From NCBI RefSeq assembly GCF_002884975.1, contig NZ_PJKB01000001.1:62001-126000 (forward strand): a DNA stretch of 64,000 nucleotides, given 5' to 3'. The notes under the pieces are model-generated. The model was not told where the DNA came from, searched no databases, and saw only the letters and a list, made by a program, of their open reading frames with translations. Every line of letters starts with the position of its first letter. Positions within the stretch are counted from its first letter, which is position 1. A program made the translations under genes and the position numbers. Of the stretch, positions 42,652-51,714 are shown piece after piece. This DNA comes from Akkermansia muciniphila. GTDB lineage: Bacteria; Verrucomicrobiota; Verrucomicrobiia; Verrucomicrobiales; Akkermansiaceae.

Positions 42652-44127
42652 CTACGGAAGAACCAATTTTTCCAGAACGGGGAGCACGCCGTCTTTTTCA
42701 AGCTTCTCCACCATGCCCAGGTACTGGCTGACGAACTTGTCCGCCGCCTTCAAATCCGTGCTCCGGAAGGGGGAGAGGGCGAGGAAATCCAGCGGGTCGT
42801 CACTGGCGATCAGCTTCCGGTCCTCTTTGGTCAGCCAGGGCTCGTTCACTTCATAAGCCTGGCCCCGGTCGTCCTTCCCGTGCTTCAGGTAATGGCGGTA
42901 GGCGGCCACGAAAAACGCCAGGCGTTCCAGGTCGGCGCCGTCCCTGATCATCTTCGTTAAAACGGGCATCACATACACGGGAATCTTGGAAACGCCGTCA
43001 AAGCACAAGCGGCTGATCTGGTCGCTCACCGCCTTGTTGCCGAAGCGTTCCAGCAGGGTCTTCTTGTACAGCTCCAAATCCGTGTTCCCTGGCGGCGGAA
43101 CGTAGGGGCCCGCGTCCCGGTCCATGAAAAGGCGCAGGTAGCGGGCAAACCGTTCATCCCCTACCGCCTCGTCCACCCGGCGGTACCCGGCCAGAAAGGC
43201 GGGGTAGGACAGCAGGGAATGGGACGCGTTCAGCAGGCTGAGCTTCATATTCTCATAAGCGGAAACGTCATCCGTAAACTCAACGCCCACGGCTTCCCAG
43301 TCCGGGCGCCCGGCAATGAAATCATCCTCAATCACCCACTGGATGAAATCCTCCGAATAGACGGGGGCGGCGTCTTCCACGCCGCTCTGCGCATCCAGCC
43401 GTTTGACGTCGTCCGGCGTGACGGCGGGCGTGATGCGGTCCACCATGCTGTTGGGGAACGTCACGTTCTTCTTCACCCACTGAGCCAGTCCGGGGTCCTG
43501 GACCTTGATAAAGGAAGTGAACGCTTTCCGGGCCGTGTCCCCGTTGTGCTGGAGGTTGTCGCAGGATAGAACGGTTACGGGGCCTGCGCCGTCCTTGCTC
43601 CTCTTCCGCAATCCGGCGGCCAGAAAGCCGAAAACCGTACGGGGATGGCCGGGGTGTTCCAGGTCATGTTTCACGTCCTTGCTGTTGAGCATGAACTCTC
43701 CGGTCTCCTTATCCAGATTGTACCCCCCTTCCGTAATGGTCAGGGTGATGATTTTAGTCCGGGGGTCCGCGATCCTGTCGATTACCTTTCCGGGCTCCTT
43801 CGGCCCCCATGCCAGATCCACCAGGGAGCCTATCTCATAAAACTCGTCCTTGCCGTCGCGGCCGCAGACTGTCAGCGTGTAAAGGCCGTCCTGGCTCTTC
43901 AGCGCCTTGTAAAGGGGTTCGTCCTGCGGCAGCAGGGCCACTCCGGAAATCCCCCATTTATCACGGCCGCCCATGCCCAGAAGCTGATTCGTGTAAAACT
44001 CCTCATGCGCGCGGTGGAAATTGCCCACTCCTATATGGACTATTCCCGGTTGAATGGTTGTCCTGTCATAGGGGACGGGAGCCCCCGGAATCTTCGCCTT
44101 GCCCTGTCGTTTCAGTTCCTTCTTCAT
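42652..44127 (-). CDS. Mannitol 2-dehydrogenase
   Basis: A 491-residue long-chain polyol dehydrogenase. It has the NAD site GIVHIGVGNFHRAHEEFY, the block TITEGGYNLDKETGEFM, LSCDNLQHNGDT, the substrate-binding FPNSMVDRITP, and the catalytic K-x5-N-x2-H pattern in KLSLLNASHS. Overall it runs closely parallel to Pseudomonas mannitol 2-dehydrogenase, so D-mannitol to D-fructose is the best assignment; arabinitol or fructuronate activity cannot be excluded. With the transporter downstream and the fructokinase divergent, it forms a short mannitol-to-fructose-6-phosphate route. Confidence 0.9.
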   Translation of the reverse strand: MKKELKRQGKAKIPGAPVPYDRTTIQPGIVHIGVGNFHRAHEEFYTNQLLGMGGRDKWGISGVALLPQDEPLYKALKSQDGLYTLTVCGRDGKDEFYEIGSLVDLAWGPKEPGKVIDRIADPRTKIITLTITEGGYNLDKETGEFMLNSKDVKHDLEHPGHPRTVFGFLAAGLRKRSKDGAGPVTVLSCDNLQHNGDTARKAFTSFIKVQDPGLAQWVKKNVTFPNSMVDRITPAVTPDDVKRLDAQSGVEDAAPVYSEDFIQWVIEDDFIAGRPDWEAVGVEFTDDVSAYENMKLSLLNASHSLLSYPAFLAGYRRVDEAVGDERFARYLRLFMDRDAGPYVPPPGNTDLELYKKTLLERFGNKAVSDQISRLCFDGVSKIPVYVMPVLTKMIRDGADLERLAFFVAAYRHYLKHGKDDRGQAYEVNEPWLTKEDRKLIASDDPLDFLALSPFRSTDLKAADKFVSQYLGMVEKLEKDGVLPVLEKLVLP

Positions 44128-44133
44128 CTTGAA

Positions 44134-44460
44134 ATGAGGTATGGTATTTGCCGTCTCATACTAATGGGCATTTCCGGAGAGGCAGGTGTTAGGGATATGC
44201 CAGACTTTTTCCATATCCGGCGCGTTGATCACGCGCCGCAGGGAGCGTTTACGGAAAAAATCCGGGATTTTCTCCTGGACGCGGCTCACTCAGGGAAGGT
44301 GAAAACGCCGGAAACGCGCCCTTTCCGGCATGACTGGAATGAACCTCTTTTTCCTTTCCCGGAACAGGCGGCGCGTTCTATGCTTTACTATCTCTCCCGG
44401 CTTTCCTTTCCGCCGGAAGAACCACCTTCAACATTTGAAAAAGCATGTATGACGTCGTAG
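44134..44460 (+). CDS. Possible small gene in the divergent gap (doubtful)
   Basis: A plus-strand frame of up to 108 residues; a shorter start at 44197 (MPDFFHIRRVDHAPQ) gives 87. Its codons look like those of the genome and its stop lies 16 bp inside the fructokinase gene, as in other coupled pairs here. Against it: no ribosome-binding site, no recognised domain, and it occupies the only space available for the promoters of the divergent dehydrogenase and kinase. Confidence 0.25.
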   Translation: MRYGICRLILMGISGEAGVRDMPDFFHIRRVDHAPQGAFTEKIRDFLLDAAHSGKVKTPETRPFRHDWNEPLFPFPEQAARSMLYYLSRLSFPPEEPPSTFEKACMTS

Positions 44461-45407
44461 CCCTCGGAGAACTGCTGGTGGACTTCACCCCCTGCGGAGT
44501 GAGCGCCCAGGAATTGCCCGTTTACCAGGCCAATCCGGGGGGAGCCCCCTGCAACGTCCTCTCCATGCTGTCCAGGCTGGGGCGCAGGACCGCCTTCATC
44601 GGCAAGGTGGGGCATGACATGTTCGGGAAAATGCTCCGGCGCACGCTTCAGGAGGAAGGCATTGACGACTCAGGGCTGGTCTCTTCCCGGGAAGTCAACA
44701 CCACCCTGGCCTTCGTCCAGATTGACGAACAGGGCGACCGTGATTTTTCCTTTTACCGCAATCCCGGCGCGGACATGAAATTGACCGCCGGAGAGGTGGA
44801 TATGGTGCTGGTGGAAAACACGCGCGTATTCCACTTCGGGACCATCTCCATGACGCACGGCGACGTGCGGCGCGCTACCAGGCACGCCGTCAGCCATGCC
44901 CGGGAAAAGGGGGCCCTTATCACCTTTGATCCCAATCTCCGGCCTCCCCTCTGGCCCAGCCTGGAGCTGGCCCGGGAGCAAATGCTCTACGGCTGCGGCG
45001 CGTGCAGCGTCATGAAAATAGAAACGGAGGAACTTCTCTTCCTCACCGGGTGCTCCTCCATGAAGGAAGGGCTGGATACCCTGAAAAGGGAATTCCGCAA
45101 TCTCCGCCTCATTCTCGTGACGGGGGGCAGGGAAGGCAGCTGGGCTTCCTGTGGAGACAAGCTGGTTTACCAGCCTACGTTCCTGAAGGTCAACACCATT
45201 GACACAACGGGAGCCGGAGACGCCTTTTTTGGTTCCTGCCTGGACTGGGTTCTGGAAACGGGACTGGAAAACCTGACGGAAGGACAGTTGGCGGACATGC
45301 TTTTATTCGCCAACGCCGCCGCTTCTATCGTGACGACCCGCAAGGGGGCCATCCGCTCCATGCCGACCCGCGAGGAAGTCCTGGCCCTGGTGGCCGAAGG
45401 CGTTTGA
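44445..45407 (+). CDS. PfkB-family fructokinase
   Basis: A 320-residue ribokinase-fold sugar kinase. It starts with VALGELLVDFTP, has the substrate-site NPGGAPCNVLSMLSRLG and GKVGHDMFGKML, and ends with the PfkB signature DTTGAGDAFFGSCL, whose Asp is the catalytic base. The GGAPCNVA-type start is typical of bacterial fructokinases. It should phosphorylate the fructose made by the divergent mannitol 2-dehydrogenase. The start overlaps a doubtful small frame by 16 bp. Confidence 0.9.
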   Translation: MYDVVALGELLVDFTPCGVSAQELPVYQANPGGAPCNVLSMLSRLGRRTAFIGKVGHDMFGKMLRRTLQEEGIDDSGLVSSREVNTTLAFVQIDEQGDRDFSFYRNPGADMKLTAGEVDMVLVENTRVFHFGTISMTHGDVRRATRHAVSHAREKGALITFDPNLRPPLWPSLELAREQMLYGCGACSVMKIETEELLFLTGCSSMKEGLDTLKREFRNLRLILVTGGREGSWASCGDKLVYQPTFLKVNTIDTTGAGDAFFGSCLDWVLETGLENLTEGQLADMLLFANAAASIVTTRKGAIRSMPTREEVLALVAEGV

Positions 45408-45552
45408 GGTTTTCCCCTGAATGCGCGTTCCTGAACCGGGACCCTTTATCAAAGTCGGAGACTGGACCCAGCCTCTGGAAGCACGCTCCCGGCTTCCTCT
45501 CCTACCAACAAGAAACCCTCTCCAAGCATTTCACTTAAAGAGGGTTATTGAA

Positions 45553-45638
45553 TGGTGCTCGAGAGGGGACTCGAACCCCTACGTCTTATCGACACTAGAT
45601 CCTTAGTCTAGCGCGTCTACCAATTCCGCCACCCGAGC
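45553..45638 (-). tRNA. tRNA-Leu (anticodon UAA)
   Basis: 86 nt including an encoded CCA end. The acceptor stem is GCUCGGG/CUCGAGC, the D arm GGCGGAAUUGGUAGACGC is of class II form, the anticodon loop CUAAGGA lies between GCUAGA and UCUAGU, and a long variable arm (GUCGAUAAGAC) is present. Unlike the tRNA-Glu and tRNA-Cys genes it encodes CCA. Confidence 0.96.
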
Positions 45639-45741
45639 ATGGGTGCCTTAAGGCGGGGAGTTTTTAGCGCACGGAAGCGAATAGATCAAGCTTTTTTCTT
45701 CTTTTTTATCCTGCTGGTTCCGTTTTTGAAGGCGGCTTCTT

Positions 45742-46257
45742 TTACCGGACCGGTAGGGAGGTGGCCACGGGCATGATGGCCGGACGCAGGGTGACGGCCT
45801 TGGTGTCATATTTTTCCGAGGGTTTGAAGAGCCAGCCGGGATTGGTGTCGATGGGTTCGAACCGGGTCGGCTTGAAGATGGGCAGCTTCAGGTTGGAGTT
45901 GGGCTCGTAACCGTATTTGCCCGTGTATTTGCCGTACACCCTGTATTCATAGTTGTTGTCATAGGCATAGCGCGGGTTCCCGGCGTATTCCGGCAGGCGG
46001 TCCGGAGTGCGGCAGGAGCTTTCATCCATGATGACGAGCTGAGCCGTTCTCCAGGTCTGGCCCGGCTGGCGCAGGTAACCCCAGAAGCGGGTCGCCGGGA
46101 CATGGTAGCGGCGGCCGACGAAGTAGTTTCCCCTGGGCTCTCTGGCAATTTCCGCATTGCGGGCGTTAATGCCGGCGATGTCTTTTTCCAGGGAGTTGCA
46201 CTGGGTCAGGGCGGGAAGAAGGACGGCCCCCAGCAGGGGAAGCAGGAGTTTGTTCAT
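45742..46257 (-). CDS. Lipoprotein, Tyr-rich, unknown function
   Basis: A 171-residue protein with lipoprotein signal MNKLLLPLLGAVLLPALTQC (lipobox LTQC). The mature part is rich in Tyr, Arg and Asn (NPRYAYDNNYEYRVYGKYTG) and has two blocks that look like short beta strands; no domain is recognised. The ATG overlaps the stop of the tcdA gene by four bases, so it is translated together with it. A surface or periplasmic role is all that can be inferred. Confidence 0.75.
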   Translation of the reverse strand: MNKLLLPLLGAVLLPALTQCNSLEKDIAGINARNAEIAREPRGNYFVGRRYHVPATRFWGYLRQPGQTWRTAQLVIMDESSCRTPDRLPEYAGNPRYAYDNNYEYRVYGKYTGKYGYEPNSNLKLPIFKPTRFEPIDTNPGWLFKPSEKYDTKAVTLRPAIMPVATSLPVR

Positions 46258-47060
46258 GGTTGCGGTGATGTTTGTTTTTTGTTTAAGAACGTTTGAATGG
46301 CGGCGGAGGCCGCAAAGAAGCCGAAGGTGCCAGTGATGTGCGTGACGGAGCCGAACCCGGCGTCACAGCCCATTTTCCCCTGAAATTCCGGGTCGCGCGT
46401 GCAGGAGGTTTCTCCGTCACAAGTGGGGTACACGGGTGTTTCCTGGGAGAAGACGCAGGGGATTTTCAGTTTGCGCGCTTTTTCCCCAAGCGGGAGGCCG
46501 TAGTCTTTTTTGAGCTTGTAGCGCAGGCTGGAGAGCAGGGGGTCTCCCTTGGTGCGGGAGAGGTCCGCTATTTCTATTTTGGCGGGGTTGACGCGCCCTC
46601 CCGCGCCGCCGCAAGTGACCAGGAGCTGCCTGCTGCGGTAACAGGAGGCAATGAGGTGGGCCTTGGGCGCCAGGGAGTCAACGGCGTCGATGATGACGTC
46701 CGGTTTCGTCTCCAGCAGTTTTTCCGCGTTGGTGGCCGTGTAGAAGCTGTTGAGGGAGATGATTTCCGCCTCCGGGTTGATTTCCTTGATGCGTGCGGCC
46801 ATGGCTTCTGTCTTGGACTGGCCGATGGTGGACGCCAGCGCGTGGATTTGCCGGTTTGTGTTGGTGATGCAGAGGTCGTCCAGGTCCATCAGGATGATGG
46901 TGCCTACTCCGGAGCGCGCCAGTGCTTCCGCCGTCCAGGAGCCTACGCCGCCAATGCCGATGACGGCCATGCGGGAGTTCCGGAGAAGGTCCAGCCCGCT
47001 GGTTCCGTACAGACGGCCTATGCCGCCGAATCTGGCTTCATGGTTTGTGGCGGTGGGCAT
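46254..47060 (-). CDS. tcdA: TcdA/CsdL tRNA t6A dehydratase
   Basis: A 268-residue E1-like (ThiF fold) enzyme. ATP-binding AVIGIGGVGSWTAEALARSG, the DLDDLCITNTNRQ block and DAVDSLAPKAHLI are standard for TcdA, which cyclises t6A to ct6A in tRNA using ATP. The C-terminal GSVTHITGTFGFFAA is also typical. It is two bp from the stop of the ymdB-like gene and overlaps the lipoprotein gene at its end. TrmO, which acts on t6A too, is encoded at 6.9 kb. Confidence 0.92.
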   Translation of the reverse strand: MPTATNHEARFGGIGRLYGTSGLDLLRNSRMAVIGIGGVGSWTAEALARSGVGTIILMDLDDLCITNTNRQIHALASTIGQSKTEAMAARIKEINPEAEIISLNSFYTATNAEKLLETKPDVIIDAVDSLAPKAHLIASCYRSRQLLVTCGGAGGRVNPAKIEIADLSRTKGDPLLSSLRYKLKKDYGLPLGEKARKLKIPCVFSQETPVYPTCDGETSCTRDPEFQGKMGCDAGFGSVTHITGTFGFFAASAAIQTFLNKKQTSPQP

Positions 47061-47062
47061 GG

Positions 47063-47866
47063 TCAGGAGGCCGGTTTTTCCACGATTTGGCTGATGCGGG
47101 CGATGTTGAGGGCTTTGCCGGTGGTTTCATCCACCTGCACGACGGCTCCGCAGAGACGCACAGGCCAGTTGGCCACGGGGAATTTGGCGGGCATGGAGGA
47201 ACGAAAGCGCTGGATGATGGGTTCCTTTTCCCGGCCCAGAACGCCAATGGCCGGGCCGCACATGCCGGAGTCCGTCAGGTAGGCCGTGCCGTGCTCCAGG
47301 ATGGTTTCATCCGCGGTCTGCACATGCGTGTGGGTTCCGATAACGGCGGAAACAAGCCCGTCCAGATTGTATCCGGTGGAGATTTTTTCACTGGTGGTTT
47401 CCGCGTGCATGTCCACAAAGATGACGTTGACGCCTTCTTCCTCCCTCAGCCTTTTGGCTTCCGCTTCCGAGATGAGGAAGGGGTTTTCAAGCGGGGGCTG
47501 GATGAAGGAGCGCCCCTGCACCTGCATAACGGCTATTTTCCCCCTGGGTGTTTCCACCACCACGCTTCCGTGCCCCGGCGTGCCCCGGGGGTAGTTGAGG
47601 GGGCGCAGCACACGCGGCTCGGAGTCCAGCCACGGGGCCAGTTCCACCTGGTCCCAGACGTGGTCTCCTGTCGTGATGACGTCCACTCCCGCATGCAGCA
47701 GCTCCTGCGCCAGCCGGGGGGTGATGCCGCGTCCGGCGGCCGCGTTTTCTCCGTTGACGATGATGAAGTCCGCCCCGTGCTTCCTTTTGAGTTCCGGCAG
47801 CATGTGCTTCACGGCGGTGCGGCCAGGTTCGCCGACCACATCGCCTATAAAGAGTATGGTAATCAT
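47063..47866 (-). CDS. YmdB-type metallophosphodiesterase (TIGR00282)
   Basis: A 267-residue phosphoesterase. Metal ligands are in FIGDVVGEPGR, VNGENAAAGRG, TTGDHVWD, DMHAETTSEK and IGTHTHVQTAD, matching Bacillus YmdB, which hydrolyses 2',3'-cyclic AMP and affects biofilm and RNA turnover. Length is normal. It is the first gene of a three-gene minus-strand unit with tcdA and a lipoprotein. The universal stress protein gene lies 33 bp upstream and could join the transcript. Confidence 0.92.
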   Translation of the reverse strand: MITILFIGDVVGEPGRTAVKHMLPELKRKHGADFIIVNGENAAAGRGITPRLAQELLHAGVDVITTGDHVWDQVELAPWLDSEPRVLRPLNYPRGTPGHGSVVVETPRGKIAVMQVQGRSFIQPPLENPFLISEAEAKRLREEEGVNVIFVDMHAETTSEKISTGYNLDGLVSAVIGTHTHVQTADETILEHGTAYLTDSGMCGPAIGVLGREKEPIIQRFRSSMPAKFPVANWPVRLCGAVVQVDETTGKALNIARISQIVEKPAS

Positions 47867-47899
47867 GAAATGGGACGGATCTTGTGCAGATGGCGGCTT

Positions 47900-48370
47900 C
47901 TATTGTTCTTCCTTGGTGACGGGAACCACCAGGACGGGCACGGGGGATTTCCGCATGACGGAGCTGGCTACGCTGCCCAGAAAGACGGTGGAAAGAAAAC
48001 CGTGGTTGTGCTTGCCCACCACGATCATGTCAATGTGGTGTTTTTCAGCGTAGTTGATGACCGCCTCGCTGATTTCGAATTCGTCTTCCACTGCCTGGAT
48101 GATGGTGGCGTCCGTCAGCCGGGAGAGTTTTTCCGCCGTCTTTTTCAGATGGTTTTTTGCGATGGAGATGACCTCGTTTTCCTCCGTCTGGTCCATGACG
48201 GGTACGGGCACTTCATCCGGCAGCACGCCGGAGACTTCATAACAGATGCTGGGTTCCACAATGTGGAGCAGGTGGATGATGCTGTCGTTGGGGCACGCCA
48301 GTTTGCCGATCTGATGAATGACGGCGTCCGTGGCGTTGGAGAAATCAATGGCTACCAGAATATTTTTCAT
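47900..48370 (-). CDS. Universal stress protein (UspA family)
   Basis: A 156-residue single-domain Usp. It begins NILVAIDFSNATDAVI and ends with the ATP-binding signature GKHNHGFLSTVFLGSVASSV (G-2x-G-9x-G-S type), so it is probably an ATP-binding member. Cytoplasmic, expected to respond to growth arrest or stress, though no regulatory site is visible. It is followed by the ymdB-like gene on the same strand. Confidence 0.9.
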   Translation of the reverse strand: MKNILVAIDFSNATDAVIHQIGKLACPNDSIIHLLHIVEPSICYEVSGVLPDEVPVPVMDQTEENEVISIAKNHLKKTAEKLSRLTDATIIQAVEDEFEISEAVINYAEKHHIDMIVVGKHNHGFLSTVFLGSVASSVMRKSPVPVLVVPVTKEEQ

Positions 48371-48453
48371 ATATTCCTGTATAACATTCCGTGCTTTTCC
48401 ATGCCACTAAAAAACGTGTTTCACTCCGGGTTCTCCGGCATTTCAGCCCCGGT

Positions 48454-49419
48454 TCAGATCAGGCCTACGGCCCGGCGCACCCTGTCCAGCACCACGGAGG
48501 CCGTTTCCCGCGCCTTGCGGGCCCCGTCTTCCAGCACCTGGCGCACGTAGTCCTGGCTGGCTTCCAGTTCAGCCCTGCGCTCGCGCGCGGTCCGGAAGTA
48601 TTCCCAATACGCGTCAAAGAGGCGTTTTTTGAAGTCGCCATAGCCGCAGCCGCCGTTCTGGAAATCATGGACCATGGTTTCATAGCCTTCCGCGGAGGCA
48701 AAGAGTTTGTAAAGCTGGAGGATGATGGAGCCTTCCGTGGACTTGGGTTCCTCCACGGGGGTGGAGTCCGTGGGGATTCTCATGATGAGCTTGCGGACGG
48801 CTTTTTCCTCTCCGAAGATGGGGAGGGTGTTGTTGTAGCTTTTGCTCATTTTCTGGCCGTCCAGCCCTGGCACGATGGCCGTGCTTTCCGCAATGAGCGC
48901 ATCCGGCAGCTTGCAGGTGCCTTCTCCGAATTGTTCGTTCATTTTGCCCGCCAGGTCCCGGGTGACTTCCAGGTGCTGTTTCTGGTCCTTGCCCACAGGC
49001 ACCAGGTCGGAGTCATACATCAGGATGTCCGCCGCCATCAGTACGGGGTAGGTGAAGAGGGCGTTGCTGGGGGAAAAACCCTTGGCGAGCTTGTCCTTGT
49101 AGGAGTGGCAGCGTTCCAGCAGGCCCACCGGGCAGACGGTGCCGAGTATCCACGCCAGTTCATTGACTTCCGGTACGGCGGACTGGCGGAAGAAGACGCA
49201 TTTTTCAGGGTCCAGGCCCACGGCCAGAAAGTCCGTCGCCAGATTTTTGCAGTTTTCCCGCAGGGCGGCCGCGTCATGAACGGTGCTCATGGCGTGGTAG
49301 TCCGCCAGAAAGTAGTAGGAGTCTCCGCGTTCCTGCATGCGGACGGCCGGTTCCATGGCTCCGAAGTAGTTGCCGACGTGGAGCTTGCCGCTGGGTTGAA
49401 GTCCTGTGATGATACGCAT
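48454..49419 (-). CDS. trpS: Tryptophanyl-tRNA synthetase
   Basis: A 321-residue class I synthetase of the compact bacterial type. The HIGH-type motif is PSGKLHVGNYFG (about 8-19) and the KMSKS loop is GQKMSKSYNN (about 195); DADIL-like and GKDQKQHLEVTRD segments are present. ATG 49419 places the HIGH motif at the normal distance; a further upstream in-frame start would add an unlike extension. It appears to be transcribed alone. Confidence 0.96.
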   Translation of the reverse strand: MRIITGLQPSGKLHVGNYFGAMEPAVRMQERGDSYYFLADYHAMSTVHDAAALRENCKNLATDFLAVGLDPEKCVFFRQSAVPEVNELAWILGTVCPVGLLERCHSYKDKLAKGFSPSNALFTYPVLMAADILMYDSDLVPVGKDQKQHLEVTRDLAGKMNEQFGEGTCKLPDALIAESTAIVPGLDGQKMSKSYNNTLPIFGEEKAVRKLIMRIPTDSTPVEEPKSTEGSIILQLYKLFASAEGYETMVHDFQNGGCGYGDFKKRLFDAYWEYFRTARERRAELEASQDYVRQVLEDGARKARETASVVLDRVRRAVGLI

Positions 49420-49598
49420 TGCGCGCAGGATTGTGCCCGTTCGCGCCCGGCAAGTCAAGAAAGGGGAGAGTCAAAGGCTGCCGGGACGGCTTGCCCGGCG
49501 CCACGCTTGCCCCGGTATTTGTTCAGCACATTGGCCCTTCCTTTCCTTCTCTCCCGGAAAGCCGCTCGGGACGTGAGGATGGAGGAGTCCCTCCGGTT

Positions 49599-50453
49599 TT
49601 ATTCTTCCAGCGCTTCCAGCACATTATGCACGCCGTCTGCAAAGCTTGGGTAGAGCGGTTCCCAGCCCAGGGCCAGAAGGCGGGAGCAGGAGATTCTCTG
49701 GTTGGAAAAGCCGCGGCGCGCTTCCGCCCGGAGCGGTTCAGGCTGCGGAGCGGGCCTGCCCAGCAGTCCGGAGAGGTAAGAGTAGATTTCTCCCAGCTGC
49801 ATGGGGGTGCGGTCCGTCAGGTTGTAAATGCCGGAGGGCGGTTCACGGAGCGTGCAGAGCAGGTGCAGGGCGCCCACGGCGTCATCCCGGTGGATGTAGT
49901 TGATCCACCTGTCCATATCCCCGGGGAGGGCGGTGCCTTTCGTACAGTATTGGGAGACAAGCACGCAACGGTCCGGACCGTACAGGGCCCCCAGCCGGAC
50001 GACGGTTCCTCCGGCGGCCAGAACCGCCTGTTCCGCCTGAATGAGAAGGCCGCTTTTTCCGGAGGCGGGATAGACGTTGTGTTCCTCCGTAATCCAGCGT
50101 CCGTCCGTGATGCCGTAGACGGAGGTGCTGGAACAGAAGATGACCGGTTTTCCGGGGAAGGCTTCCAGCGTGTTTTGCGTTCCACGGATGTAGAGGCTGC
50201 GGTAGGCATCCTCGCCACCCCCGCGGGTGCTGGCGCACATGACGATGATGTCCGGGGAGGGAGTGCGGGCGGCCAGGCTGCGCATGGAGTCTGCGTCCGT
50301 GACGTCCGCCTCATAAATGGCCCGCTGTGTGTCTATGTCCGCCGTCAGGGCCGTATGGCCGGCTTTCCGCAGGCTTTCCGCCAGGGCTTTTCCCAGATAG
50401 CCCGTTCCCAGAATAAGGACGGTGCGGGGTTGTGTACACAGGAGGCTGGTCAT
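49599..50453 (-). CDS. NAD-dependent epimerase/dehydratase family protein (YeeZ-like)
   Basis: A 284-residue extended-SDR protein. The dinucleotide loop is LILGTGYLGKALAESLRKAG, with GTGYLG instead of the usual GxxGxxG, and CSSTSVYG gives the Ser/Tyr region; the catalytic YxxxK Lys is replaced (SGKSGLLIQAE), as in the YeeZ-type group of non-standard SDRs. The substrate is unknown. The ATG overlaps the ispD stop by four bases, so it is co-translated with ispD and yqeY. Confidence 0.82.
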   Translation of the reverse strand: MTSLLCTQPRTVLILGTGYLGKALAESLRKAGHTALTADIDTQRAIYEADVTDADSMRSLAARTPSPDIIVMCASTRGGGEDAYRSLYIRGTQNTLEAFPGKPVIFCSSTSVYGITDGRWITEEHNVYPASGKSGLLIQAEQAVLAAGGTVVRLGALYGPDRCVLVSQYCTKGTALPGDMDRWINYIHRDDAVGALHLLCTLREPPSGIYNLTDRTPMQLGEIYSYLSGLLGRPAPQPEPLRAEARRGFSNQRISCSRLLALGWEPLYPSFADGVHNVLEALEE

Positions 50454-51145
50454 AGGGTATTGCGGCGGTGCTTGAGTTCCAGCAGCATTTCAGCGTAGGA
50501 AATGTCTTCCGGCCAGGTGATCTTGGGATTGGGCCCATGGTTGTGCACCAGCCGGGTGGGGTGGCCGATGAGCTGGAGGGCGGTGACTTCATCAGTTACC
50601 TTCATGTTCCGTTCCGTGACTGCCGCATAGGCGTCCAGGAGCAGCGGGTATTGAAAGACCTGCGGTGTTTCCATGCACCACAGTCCTTCCCGGTCCACCT
50701 GTTCCGGAAGCGTGAAGCGTTCTTCATCCGCGCGTTTCAAGGTGTCCGTCACGGGGTGTGCTGAAGCGGCAGCTCCACATTCCCTGGCAGTCTGGATGCA
50801 TCGGGAGATTTGCTCCGCCGTAATGAGGGGGCGCGCGCCGTCGTGCACGGCTACGAGCCGGGGCACGTAAAGCAGGGCTGCCAGGCCGTTCTTTACGGAT
50901 TCATGCCGTTCGCCGCCGCCGTCCACGCGGGTGACGGGCACTTCCGTCTCCATGTCCGCGGCATTAATGGCGCGGAAGCGTTCTTCCGGGCAAACCACCA
51001 CGATTTCCGTGATTTCCCGGCAGCCGGCAAACGCCCGGATACTGCGTTCCAGCACCTTGACGCCGTGCAGGGGCGCCAGGAGCTTGTCAAATCCGGCGCG
51101 CCGGGAGGACCCGGCCGCTACGATGATGGCGGCGCAGCCTTTCAT
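50450..51145 (-). CDS. ispD: 2-C-methyl-D-erythritol 4-phosphate cytidylyltransferase
   Basis: A 231-residue IspD, which couples MEP to CTP in the MEP isoprenoid pathway. The nucleotide-binding start AAIIVAAGSSRRAGFDKLL, the segments GGGERHESVKNGL and VAVHDGARPLI, and TPQVFQ with a final VTDEVTALQ are standard. The conserved PKQ after the Gly loop is DKL, with the Lys kept. It shares ATGA overlaps with yqeY upstream and the SDR gene downstream. Confidence 0.94.
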   Translation of the reverse strand: MKGCAAIIVAAGSSRRAGFDKLLAPLHGVKVLERSIRAFAGCREITEIVVVCPEERFRAINAADMETEVPVTRVDGGGERHESVKNGLAALLYVPRLVAVHDGARPLITAEQISRCIQTARECGAAASAHPVTDTLKRADEERFTLPEQVDREGLWCMETPQVFQYPLLLDAYAAVTERNMKVTDEVTALQLIGHPTRLVHNHGPNPKITWPEDISYAEMLLELKHRRNTL

Positions 51146-51597
51146 GAGAGCCTGGCTGATACCATCCGGGCCAGTTCCTTGCCGTTGACCCGCCCGGCGG
51201 TGCGTTCCTGCATGAGTTTCATAACCTGGCCCATGTCCTTTTTGGCGCTGGCTCCCGTTTCCTTCATCACGTCTTCCAGAATGGCAGCCGTTTCCTCCGC
51301 GGTAAGCTCGGCAGGCATGAATTGCTTGAGAACGGTGATTTCCGCTTCCTCCTTGTCAGCCAGTTCCGGACGCCCGGCGGACCGGAATTGTTCCGTAGAG
51401 TCTTCACGCTGCTTGATTTGCTTGCGGACCACAGCCAGTTCTTCCGCCTCCTCCAGAGGAGTGCCCAGGCCTCCCTTGGCGATGCCCGCGTTCGTCAGGG
51501 CCGTCTTGAGGGCGCGCAGGGTATTGAGAGTGACGGAGTCTTTTGCCCTCATGGCGGTTTTCATCCCTTCCATGATTTGGTCTGAAATCTTGCTCAT
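51142..51597 (-). CDS. yqeY: GatB/YqeY-domain protein
   Basis: A 151-residue YqeY protein, related to the C-terminal tail of GatB. The pattern MKTAMRAKDSVTLNTLRALK, KQIKQREDSTEQFRSAGR, and the final GRVNGKELARMVSARL is that of stand-alone YqeY, thought to act on tRNA-linked amidation. ATG 51597 is preferred to an upstream start by the normal N-terminus. It leads a three-gene operon with ispD and the SDR gene. Confidence 0.92.
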   Translation of the reverse strand: MSKISDQIMEGMKTAMRAKDSVTLNTLRALKTALTNAGIAKGGLGTPLEEAEELAVVRKQIKQREDSTEQFRSAGRPELADKEEAEITVLKQFMPAELTAEETAAILEDVMKETGASAKKDMGQVMKLMQERTAGRVNGKELARMVSARLS

Positions 51598-51644
51598 ATC
51601 TCCATTAACTAAACGCATCCCCGGTGTACTTCAAGCCGTAAATT

Positions 51645-51680
51645 GAAAAAGGCCGCCAGCGGGGAAGATGCCACTGGCGG
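51645..51680 (-). terminator. Terminator after the beta-propeller gene
   Basis: CCGCCAG (51653-51659) / CTGGCGG (51674-51680), 7 bp, 14-nt loop; read on the minus strand it is followed by CCTTTTTC. It lies 35 bp after the stop of the beta-propeller gene. Confidence 0.75.
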
Positions 51681-51714
51681 ACCGGGAGAGGGTGTAAAAA
51701 CGGAATAGTTCCGG

